From Nocardia harenae NBRC 108248 (GTDB taxonomy: Bacteria; Actinomycetota; Actinomycetes; Mycobacteriales; Mycobacteriaceae): a stretch of 64,000 bases of DNA. The stretch is taken from NCBI RefSeq assembly GCF_001612885.1, contig NZ_BDBH01000015.1, positions 62,001-126,000 of the forward strand. The letters run 5' to 3'. Both the position numbers and the translations under genes were made by a program. Positions 1 through 6,942 of this stretch are shown piece after piece (position 1 is the first letter of the stretch; the number at the start of each line of letters is the position of its first letter). Under the pieces are notes generated by a model that worked only from the letters and a program-made list of their open reading frames with translations, searched no databases and was not told the origin of the DNA.

Positions 1-1191
1 GACGCCGCGCGGGCCGCGCGGATCACGAACACCGATATCCCGGTGCTCACCGTCGAGCACGACCTCCCCGCGCTGCTCGCCGAGTTCGCGGGCGCCGCCC
101 CCGAGACGCCGGTGGCCGAGGACGACCCGGCCGTCATCCTCTACACCAGCGGCACCAGCGGCAGGCCGAAGGGCGTGGTGCACACGCATCGCAACCTGCT
201 CGCCGTCACCGAGTACCACCGCTTCACCGAGGCCATGGCCGACACCTTCGCCGGGCTCGCCTTCGACCCCGAGCGGCCGAGCGCCAAGCGCTGGCTGCTC
301 AGCTCGCCGCTCTTCCACATCGCCAGCCTGCACAATCTGGTGGTGCCGCGGATCGCCACCGGCGCGGCGGTGATCTTCCCGGACGCCAAGTTCGACGCCG
401 ACCGGGTGCTGCGGCTGATCGAGCGCGAGCGGGTCACGCACTGGGGCGCGGTCCCGACCATGGCCATCCGGCTGCTGGAGCAGGACCTCGCCGAGTACGA
501 CCTGAGCTCGCTCAGCGCCTTCTCGCTGAACACCGCGCCCTCCTCGCCCGCATTGCACCGGAGGCTGCGGGAGGCACTGCCGGTGCAGCTCGCCACCAGC
601 TACGGCCTCACCGAGGCGGGCACCGCCGCCACCCTGGCAACCCCGCCGGAGCTGGCTGCCTTCCCGGAGACCGTCGGCAGCCCGATCATCGGGGTGAGCG
701 TCGCCATCCGCGACCCCGAGGGCAATGACCTGCCCGCGGGCGCCGAGGGCGAGATCTGCGTGCGCAGCCCGTACGTCATGCGCGAGTACTGGAACGATCC
801 GGCCGCCACCGCCGCCGCGCTGGACGGCGAGCGCTGGCTGCGCACCGGCGACTTCGGCGCGCTGCGCGACGGCAGGCTCTACCTCGCCGGGCGGCGCAGC
901 GATCTGATCCTGCGCGGCGGCGAGAACGTGTACCCGACCGAGATCGAGAACGTGCTCGACGAGCACCTCGCGGTCGCCGAGTCGGCGGTCTTCGGCGTCG
1001 CCGATCCGGATCTCGGCCAGGCCGTAGCGGCGCTGGTGGTCACCACCGCGCCCGTCACGGAGGCGGAACTGCGCGAATTCGCCGCGGCCCGGCTCGCCTA
1101 CTTCAAGGTGCCCGCGCACTGGCGGCTGACCCCGGAGGCGTTGCCGCGCAATGCGACCGGCAAGGTCGTCCGGCGCGAACTATCGCTGTAG
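1..1191 (+). CDS. AMP-dependent acyl-CoA synthetase/ligase, 3' part (start lies before the window)
   Basis: The frame is open from base 1, so this is the C-terminal ~396 residues of an ANL-superfamily enzyme. These enzymes activate a carboxylic acid as acyl-AMP and transfer it to CoA. Visible motifs are the P-loop-like signature ILYTSGTSGRPKGVVHTH near residue 45, the adenine-binding YGLTEAG, the hinge region GERWLRTGDFGAL, and the C-terminal catalytic-lysine motif RNATGKVVRREL just before the stop. It lies 12 bases upstream of the amidohydrolase, so the two are probably co-transcribed. Together they suggest catabolism of an acylated or amide-containing substrate, but the substrate cannot be read from the sequence. 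Confidence 0.93.
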   Translation, partial: DAARAARITNTDIPVLTVEHDLPALLAEFAGAAPETPVAEDDPAVILYTSGTSGRPKGVVHTHRNLLAVTEYHRFTEAMADTFAGLAFDPERPSAKRWLLSSPLFHIASLHNLVVPRIATGAAVIFPDAKFDADRVLRLIERERVTHWGAVPTMAIRLLEQDLAEYDLSSLSAFSLNTAPSSPALHRRLREALPVQLATSYGLTEAGTAATLATPPELAAFPETVGSPIIGVSVAIRDPEGNDLPAGAEGEICVRSPYVMREYWNDPAATAAALDGERWLRTGDFGALRDGRLYLAGRRSDLILRGGENVYPTEIENVLDEHLAVAESAVFGVADPDLGQAVAALVVTTAPVTEAELREFAAARLAYFKVPAHWRLTPEALPRNATGKVVRRELSL

Positions 1192-1203
1192 ACAGGAGAC
1201 ATC

Positions 1204-2940
1204 GTGTACGACACCATCGTCAAGGGCGGCCGCTGGTTCGACGGCACCGGCGCGCCATCGGCCGTGCGGCACCTCGGCATCGTGGACGGCCGGGTCGCCA
1301 CCATCTCCACCGTCCCGCTGGACGAGACCGGCTGCCCCCGCGTGATCGAGGCCGAGGGCCGCTGGGTGCTGCCCGGCATGGTCGACGTGCACACCCACTA
1401 CGACATCGAGGTGCTGCAACAGCCGGGGCTCGCCGAATCGGTGCGGCACGGCGTCACCACCGTGCTGCTCGGCTCCTGCTCGCTCTCCACCGTGCACGTG
1501 GACGCCACCACCGCCGCCGACCTCTTCGCCCGCGTCGAGGCGATCCCGCGCAAACACGTGGTGGAGGGGGTTCGCACGCACCAGGTGTGGCGGGACGCGG
1601 CCGAGTACGCCGCCTACCTGGACGCGCTGCCGCTCGGCCCGAATATCGCCGCCTTCATCGGCCACTCCGACATCAGGGCGGATGTGCTCGGCCTCGACCG
1701 CGCCACCGACCGCTCGTTCCGCCCCGGCGCCGCCGAACTCGGCGAGATGGAGCGCAGGCTGACCGCCGCGCTGGAGGCCGGTTTCGTCGGAATGTCCTCG
1801 CAGCAGCTCGAATTCGACAAGCTGGACGGCGAGACCTGCCGCTCCCGCACCCTGCCCTCCACCTACGCCCGCAGCCGCGAACGGCACCAGCTGAACTCCG
1901 TGCTGCGCCGCTACGGCCGCGCCCTGCAGGGCGGGCCGGACGTAGCCCGCCCGCACAGCCTGGTCACCATGGCCGCGAGCACCGTCGGCCTCTTCCGCAA
2001 GCCTTTGCCGGTCAGCCTGCTCGCCGCCGCGGACCTGAAGGCCATCCCGTTCATCATCCGCGTCTTCCCGCTGCTCGCCCGGCTCTTCAACGGGCTGAGC
2101 GGCAACCTCCGCTTCCAGCACCTTCCCGTGCCCTTCGAGGTCTATGCCGACGGCATCGACCTGGTGATCTTCGAGGAGTTCGGCTCCGGCGCGGCCGCGC
2201 TGCACCTCGCCGACCGCATCGAGGAGCAGCGCTCGCTCCTGCAGGACGAGGAGTACCGCCGCCGCTTCCGCGCCGACTACGACAGCAAGTTCGGCCCCCG
2301 CGTCTGGCACCGCGACTTCTTCGACGCCGAGATCGTGGACTGCCCCGATGACTCGGTGATCGGTAAGACCTTCGGTCAGGTCGGAGTCGACCGCGGCGGC
2401 CTGCACCCCGTCGACGCCTACCTCGACCTGGTCGTCGAACACGGCCGCAAACTGCGCTGGCGCACGACCATCTCCAATCACCGCGAGGACGTCCTGAACC
2501 GGATCGCCGTCGACCCCGGCGTCCAGCTCGGCTTCTCCGACGCCGGGGCGCACCTACGCAATATGGCCTTCTACAACTTCGGCCTCCGCTTCCTGCGCCG
2601 CGTACACCGGGCCGAGCGGCCGTTCATGACCATCGAGCACGCCGTGCACCGACTCACCGGCGAACTCGCCGACTGGTACGGGCTCGACGCCGGTCATCTG
2701 CGCCTCGGCGACCGCGCGGACCTCGTCGTCCTCGACCCTGAGGGGTTGGATTCGTCGCTGGACGACTACGCCGAGGCCGCCATCCCCGCGTACGACGGGC
2801 TCTCGCGCATGGTCAATCGCAATGACCGGGCGATCACCGCTGTCCTGGTCAACGGTGAGTTCGTTTTCGGTGAAGGTGTCGCCGCCGAGCGTCTCGGCAC
2901 CGTTCGCACCGGGCGGTTTTTGCGCGCGGAGAGCCGCTGA
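1204..2940 (+). CDS. N-acyl-D-amino-acid deacylase family amidohydrolase
   Basis: A 578-residue metal-dependent amidohydrolase of the D-aminoacylase/dihydroorotase type. The N-terminus YDTIVKGGRWFDGTG and the metal motif DVHTHYD (around residue 61) are typical. Near the C-terminus, GFSDAGAHLRNMAFYNF carries the conserved Asp and His of this family, followed by a region ending in DRADLVVLDP. The family hydrolyses N-acyl-D-amino acids or related cyclic amides in the cytoplasm. The GTG start is preceded by the purine-rich AGGAGA, and the gene follows the acyl-CoA synthetase by 12 bases. The true substrate is unknown; a related amidase role is possible. Confidence 0.88.
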   Translation: MYDTIVKGGRWFDGTGAPSAVRHLGIVDGRVATISTVPLDETGCPRVIEAEGRWVLPGMVDVHTHYDIEVLQQPGLAESVRHGVTTVLLGSCSLSTVHVDATTAADLFARVEAIPRKHVVEGVRTHQVWRDAAEYAAYLDALPLGPNIAAFIGHSDIRADVLGLDRATDRSFRPGAAELGEMERRLTAALEAGFVGMSSQQLEFDKLDGETCRSRTLPSTYARSRERHQLNSVLRRYGRALQGGPDVARPHSLVTMAASTVGLFRKPLPVSLLAAADLKAIPFIIRVFPLLARLFNGLSGNLRFQHLPVPFEVYADGIDLVIFEEFGSGAAALHLADRIEEQRSLLQDEEYRRRFRADYDSKFGPRVWHRDFFDAEIVDCPDDSVIGKTFGQVGVDRGGLHPVDAYLDLVVEHGRKLRWRTTISNHREDVLNRIAVDPGVQLGFSDAGAHLRNMAFYNFGLRFLRRVHRAERPFMTIEHAVHRLTGELADWYGLDAGHLRLGDRADLVVLDPEGLDSSLDDYAEAAIPAYDGLSRMVNRNDRAITAVLVNGEFVFGEGVAAERLGTVRTGRFLRAESR

Positions 2941-2943
2941 CTA

Positions 2944-3525
2944 CTATTCCTGTCGTTGCAATATTGATTGCAATACCTCGGCAAGCCGGGCGTGGGTGAC
3001 GAAAGCTTGGTGACGCGCCGCTTTGAATGACTGGTAATCGAGCAAGTCGAAGTTCATCACCCAGCCGTAGCTCACTGCTAGCTGCTCGAAGAAGGCACGC
3101 TGAGTGCGGGTATTCCCCTCGCGAAACGCGTGGATGACATTCACCTCACCCCAGTGGAAGGCAAGTCGGTCAGCGAAAACACCGAGGCTCGCGGTTCGAA
3201 GGTCTTCATCGCGTGCCAAGCGTCCGTGGACGAAGCGGCTCTGTTCCTGAATATTGGCTGGTGGACAAAAAGGCATGCCCTTGGAGGTCTGCACTGTCCT
3301 CGGCCTACCGGCCCAATCGTAGAAATCTTGGAAGAGATGCCTATGAATCGCACATAGATGATCGAAATCGAAATCGCCGTCGATCGGCTTGACAGCGAGT
3401 TCAGTGGCACGGAACGAAGACAGTTCGAGTTCCAGACCGGCTGCTTCTTCAGGGCTCCGCTCATCGAGCAGATTCCGCAGTACGTTCGTTCCCGGATAGA
3501 CGTATGGATCCCCTACCGGCGTCAG
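2944..3525 (-). CDS. Fic/DOC family adenylyltransferase toxin (FicT-like), probable CTG start
   Basis: The open frame runs from just after a stop at 3538-3540 to 2944 and encodes about 193 residues of a class I Fic protein. Fic enzymes transfer AMP from ATP to target proteins, and FicT toxins are known to modify DNA gyrase and topoisomerase IV. The N-terminal part has the family pattern DPYVYPGTNVLRN, FDFDHLCAIHRHLF and DWAGRPRTVQTSKG (flap). The core motif is HAFREGNTRTQR at about residues 132-143, a variant of HPFxEGNGRxxR with P to A and the second G to T. There is no ATG, GTG or TTG in frame before a GTG at 3294, which would delete half the domain. A CTG at 3525, with AAGG nine bases upstream, is the best start, and translation is probably coupled to the antitoxin stop at 3527. 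Base composition is visibly less GC-rich than the neighbours, which suggests acquisition. Confidence 0.82.
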   Translation of the reverse strand: MTPVGDPYVYPGTNVLRNLLDERSPEEAAGLELELSSFRATELAVKPIDGDFDFDHLCAIHRHLFQDFYDWAGRPRTVQTSKGMPFCPPANIQEQSRFVHGRLARDEDLRTASLGVFADRLAFHWGEVNVIHAFREGNTRTQRAFFEQLAVSYGWVMNFDLLDYQSFKAARHQAFVTHARLAEVLQSILQRQE

Positions 3526-3526
3526 A

Positions 3527-3715
3527 TCAGGATGCCTTCAGGCGACGCTTACGATGCTTGGCAATGGTTGCCGCGACGGCTTCATCGGCCGTGATCCTAC
3601 CCGCCGCGATATCCCGCATGCGCTTGACGGTACGGGGTGGCGTCTCGTGGCCGGCCATGCGATTGCCAGCGATGACCGCCTTCACACGCCGCTCGACGTC
3701 GGGGGTGTCGCTCAC
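3527..3715 (-). CDS. VbhA/FicA-like antitoxin of the Fic module
   Basis: A 62-residue protein encoded immediately upstream of the Fic gene, the normal order of class I Fic modules. The GTG start is preceded by AGGAG at six bases. The shape matches the VbhA antitoxin fold: NRMAGHETPPRTVKRMRDI, then AGRITADEAVAATIAKH, then a basic tail. Family members normally carry an inhibitory (S/T)xxxE(G/N) motif whose glutamate blocks ATP in the Fic active site. The aligned stretch here reads GNRMAG, so both the Ser/Thr and the Glu appear to be missing. It may neutralise by another contact or be weakened. The family call is by pattern, not search. Confidence 0.72.
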   Translation of the reverse strand: MSDTPDVERRVKAVIAGNRMAGHETPPRTVKRMRDIAAGRITADEAVAATIAKHRKRRLKAS

Positions 3716-3737
3716 GTCAACTCCTGCTTCGCTCGTC

Positions 3738-3773
3738 GGGCTGCTGCACCCCATTCTATACGTCAAGCAGCCC
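3738..3773 (-). promoter_or_regulatory. Candidate autoregulated promoter of the Fic module
   Basis: An 8-bp inverted repeat, GGGCTGCT / AGCAGCCC, with 20 bases between the arms, flanks a -10-like TATAGAAT (minus strand, 3753-3760) upstream of the antitoxin start. Such an arrangement suits repression by an antitoxin-toxin complex. No convincing -35 was found. This is inference only. Confidence 0.4.
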
Positions 3774-3781
3774 CGAATACC

Positions 3782-4516
3782 TCAGCGTGGCGGCAGTGCC
3801 GTGGACTCCCAGGCCCGCGCATACCGCCGCGTATCGGCGGCGTTCGTCTCCTTGCTCCGGTACACGATGTACGGCCGCGTGAGATACCCGATCGGCGCGC
3901 TGAACATGTGCACCAGCCGGGTGTACGGCCAGATCGCGACCAGAACGAGAACGAAGAGCCCGTGTGCCTGGAAGGTCCACGGCACCCCGACCATCAGCTC
4001 GGGTTGGGGATCGACGGTGAAGAGGCTGCGGAACCAGGGGGAGACGGTTTCGCGGTAGTTGTAGGTGCCCCAGAGGAGATTGCTGCCGACGGTGTTGAGG
4101 AGGCCGGTGATCAAAGCCCCGGCGAGCAGGAAATACATGACCTTGTCGGAGCGCGTGGTGGCCCGGCGCACGGCGGGGACGGTGAAGCGGCGGTAGAGCA
4201 GGATGCCGATCCCGGCGATCACGGCGAAGCCGGCGACGGAGCCCGCGCCGACGGCGACCACGTGGTACGTGTGGTGCGAGATGCCGATGGCATCGGTCCA
4301 GGACTGCGGGATGAGCACGCCGAGCACGTGCCCGCCGAAGACGCCGAGCATGCCGAAGTGGAACAGCGGGGAACCGAGCCGCAGCAGGCGGCTCTCGTGC
4401 AGCTGGGAGGAGCGGGTGGTCCAGCCGAACTGGTCGGTGCGGTACCGCCAGACGTGCCCGAGCAGGAACGACGTGAAGGCGATGTACGGCAGCGTCATCC
4501 AGATCATGGTGCTCAT
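3782..4516 (-). CDS. narI: Respiratory nitrate reductase gamma subunit (cytochrome b)
   Basis: A 244-residue membrane protein, the quinol-oxidising di-heme cytochrome b subunit that anchors NarGH to the membrane. The start MSTMIWMTLPYIAF opens the first hydrophobic helix, and about five membrane segments follow. Histidines suited to heme ligation lie in SPLFHFGMLGVFGGHV and in HHTYHV. The ATG overlaps the narJ stop by four bases (ATGA), which implies translational coupling. It is the last gene of narGHJI. The 66 bases that follow lead into the Fic promoter, with no obvious terminator. Confidence 0.96.
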   Translation of the reverse strand: MSTMIWMTLPYIAFTSFLLGHVWRYRTDQFGWTTRSSQLHESRLLRLGSPLFHFGMLGVFGGHVLGVLIPQSWTDAIGISHHTYHVVAVGAGSVAGFAVIAGIGILLYRRFTVPAVRRATTRSDKVMYFLLAGALITGLLNTVGSNLLWGTYNYRETVSPWFRSLFTVDPQPELMVGVPWTFQAHGLFVLVLVAIWPYTRLVHMFSAPIGYLTRPYIVYRSKETNAADTRRYARAWESTALPPR

Positions 4517-5199
4517 CGGCGGCCTTCCCCTCCGGAGGCGGTGAACAGGCTGGGGTCCATCGCGAACGGTTCGAGCCCGACGTCCTCGTCCGGCGGGCCC
4601 TGGGCGGCGAGTTCGGCGATGCGGCGGCGGTCGGCGGTGGTGAGCGGCGGGAGCGTGGCGGTCACCGCGCCGAGCACGGCGGCGTAGGGGGAGCCGGTGT
4701 CGGCGAGCGAGAGGCGGAGGAGTTCGATCACCGGGAGGTGCTCGCCGAGCAGGCGTTCGCCGCCGACGGGGTCGACGGTGGCGGCGAACTCCAGCAGCAC
4801 CGGGAGGTGGTCGGGGAGTTCGCGTTCGTCGAGTTCGACGCCCGCGTGCTGATAGGCGTGCTTGAAGCGGAGCAGCGCCATGCCGCGCTTGCGGGTGTCG
4901 CCGTAGGCGTAGAAGGTGAGGTGCAGGCTGGCGCGTTTGCGCAGGTCGAAGGTTTCGACGTAGGTCGCGGCCAGGGAGATCTCGTCGGTGCCGCGGAGGT
5001 AGCCGACGAACTCGGTGAGCAACGGCCCGATGGGTCCGGGGAGCCGTTCGACGGCCGACGACACGGTGTCGAGGAGGGCGAGCGTTTCCCGCCCGGGATA
5101 GTCGAGCAGTAGCGCGGCCAGCCGCCAGACCAGCAGCCGATCCGCCTCGGGCAGCGCAACAGCGGGTTCCGGGCGACGGCGCAGTTTGAGCAGGCTCAT
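4513..5199 (-). CDS. narJ: Nitrate reductase molybdenum cofactor assembly chaperone
   Basis: A 228-residue acidic helical protein of the NarJ/DMSO-reductase chaperone family. NarJ binds apo-NarG and is needed for cofactor insertion and membrane assembly, but is not part of the final enzyme. Typical stretches are LLDYPGRETLALLD, TYVETFDLRKRASLHLT and YGDTRKRGMALLRFKHAY. It overlaps narH upstream by four bases and narI downstream by four, giving a fully overlapped operon order H-J-I. Confidence 0.95.
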   Translation of the reverse strand: MSLLKLRRRPEPAVALPEADRLLVWRLAALLLDYPGRETLALLDTVSSAVERLPGPIGPLLTEFVGYLRGTDEISLAATYVETFDLRKRASLHLTFYAYGDTRKRGMALLRFKHAYQHAGVELDERELPDHLPVLLEFAATVDPVGGERLLGEHLPVIELLRLSLADTGSPYAAVLGAVTATLPPLTTADRRRIAELAAQGPPDEDVGLEPFAMDPSLFTASGGEGRR

Positions 5200-6941
5200 C
5201 GAATCGCCGCCTCGTCGGCCGAGGCTGCGCCGGATCGGGTGGCGCCGTTGCCACCCGCCGTCGCGGCGCCGTTGCCGCGCCCCGCAGTCGCACCGTGCCC
5301 GGTGCCGTCACCGTTCGTCGTTCCGTTGCCGCCCGCCGCTTCGCCGATTCCGGCAGGCACCAGCCCGTCGGTGCTGCGACCGTCCCAGTTCAGCAGGTTG
5401 ATCCGCCCCGACTTCTGCTCCGGCGCCGCCGAATTCGCATCCGTCAGATGGAACTTCTCCACCATCTGATCCAGCGCCGTCATCCCCGGCCCGCCATCCA
5501 CATCCAGACTGCACCCGGTCGCCAGCGAATCCAGCTGGTGCGCCTCGGATCCCGCACCGCTGGGAATCACGTACCGGTGCTCGTACTTGGCGATGGCGAG
5601 CAGCCGATACATGGCCTCGATCTCCTCCGGCTCCAGCCGGATAGACGGCGCGATGGTGAGATCCGGCTCCTGCCCCAGGTTCACCGAGCGCATGAACGCC
5701 CGCATCCCGGCGAGCCGCCGCAGCGCCGCGCGCACCGGCCCGATCTCCCCGGCGGTGAAGAGCTCGGCCAGGTACTCCACCGGAATCCGCAGCGCGTCGA
5801 TGGCGCCGAAGAGATTGCCCGCGTCCTCGCCGTCGTGCCCGGTCTCGCTGAGCACGTCGACCACGGGGGAGAGCGGCGGCACGTACCAGACCATGGGCAT
5901 GGTCCGGTACTCCGGATGCAGCGGCAGCGCGATCTGATAGTCCACGATGAGCTTGTAGACCGGCGAATCCTGCGCCGCCTGAATCCATTCCGGCGAGATC
6001 CCGGCCCGCTCGGCCTCGGCGATCACCCGCGGGTCGTGCGGGTTGAGGAAGACCCCGAGCTGCGACGGGTACAGGTCGGCAACCTCGGTCACCGACGCCG
6101 CCTCGGCCACCTTGTCGGCGTCGTAGAGCATGACGCCGATGTAGCGCAGCCGCCCGACACACGTCTCGGAGCACACGGTCGGAATCCCGACCTCCACCCG
6201 CGGGTAACAGAACGTGCACTTCTCGGCCTTGCCGGTCTTGTGGTTGAAGTAGATCTTCTTGTACGGGCAGCCGGTGACGCACTGCCGCCAGCCGCGGCAC
6301 TTGTCCTGGTCGACCAGGACGATGCCGTCCTCGGCGCGCTTGTAGATGGCGCCCGACGGGCAGGAAGCCGCGCAGGACGGGTTCAGGCAGTGCTCGCAGA
6401 TGCGCGGCAGGTAGAACATGAAGGTCTGCTCGAACTCGAGCTTGACCTGCTCGGAGAGCTTGCCGAGCAGCGGGTCGCGGCCCACCTGCTCCGGCCCGGA
6501 GCCGAGGTCGTCGTCCCAGTTCGCGCCCCAGGTGACCTGGGTGTCCTCGCCGGTGATCAGCGACTTCGGCCTGGCCACCGGCACGGTGTCCGACGCCGGT
6601 GCGGAGAGCAGGTTGTCGTAGTCGTAGCTCCACGGCTCGTAGTAGTCCGAGACGGTGGGCAGCTCCGGGTTGGCGAAGATGTTCAGCAGCCGCTTGAGCC
6701 GGGAGCCGGATTTCAAGGTGAGCTTGCCGCGCTTGTTCAGCGTCCAGCCGCCCTTCCAGCGCTCCTGGTCCTGGTACTGCCGCGGGTACCCCTGGCCGGG
6801 GCGGGTCTCGACATTGTTGAACCAGACGTACTCGGTGCCGCCCCGGTTGGTCCACGCCTGCTTGCAGGTGACGCTGCAGGTGTGGCAGCCGATGCACTTG
6901 TCCAGGTTCATCACCATGGCGAGCTGGGCCATGACACGCAT
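5196..6941 (-). CDS. narH: Respiratory nitrate reductase beta subunit (iron-sulfur)
   Basis: A 581-residue electron-transfer subunit carrying four Fe-S clusters between NarI hemes and NarG. Cluster motifs visible in order are CIGCHTCSVTCKQ near residue 17, CEHCLNPSCAASCP, CRGWRQCVTGCPYKK (the CxxW variant that gives a 3Fe-4S cluster) and CTFCYPR...CSETCVGR. The start MRVMAQLAMVMNLDKC is the usual family N-terminus, one base after the narG stop. An oddity is the last ~60 residues, a low-complexity tail rich in Gly, Asn, Thr and Ala after the conserved domain, which makes the protein longer than typical NarH (about 510-560 residues). Confidence 0.97.
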   Translation of the reverse strand: MRVMAQLAMVMNLDKCIGCHTCSVTCKQAWTNRGGTEYVWFNNVETRPGQGYPRQYQDQERWKGGWTLNKRGKLTLKSGSRLKRLLNIFANPELPTVSDYYEPWSYDYDNLLSAPASDTVPVARPKSLITGEDTQVTWGANWDDDLGSGPEQVGRDPLLGKLSEQVKLEFEQTFMFYLPRICEHCLNPSCAASCPSGAIYKRAEDGIVLVDQDKCRGWRQCVTGCPYKKIYFNHKTGKAEKCTFCYPRVEVGIPTVCSETCVGRLRYIGVMLYDADKVAEAASVTEVADLYPSQLGVFLNPHDPRVIAEAERAGISPEWIQAAQDSPVYKLIVDYQIALPLHPEYRTMPMVWYVPPLSPVVDVLSETGHDGEDAGNLFGAIDALRIPVEYLAELFTAGEIGPVRAALRRLAGMRAFMRSVNLGQEPDLTIAPSIRLEPEEIEAMYRLLAIAKYEHRYVIPSGAGSEAHQLDSLATGCSLDVDGGPGMTALDQMVEKFHLTDANSAAPEQKSGRINLLNWDGRSTDGLVPAGIGEAAGGNGTTNGDGTGHGATAGRGNGAATAGGNGATRSGAASADEAAIR

Positions 6942-6942
6942 A

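Noticed and set aside
2944..3294. Fic gene starting at GTG 3294
   Set aside because: It would lack the N-terminal DPYVYPGTN...DWAGRPRT region, which is clearly encoded in frame upstream and is needed for the fold.
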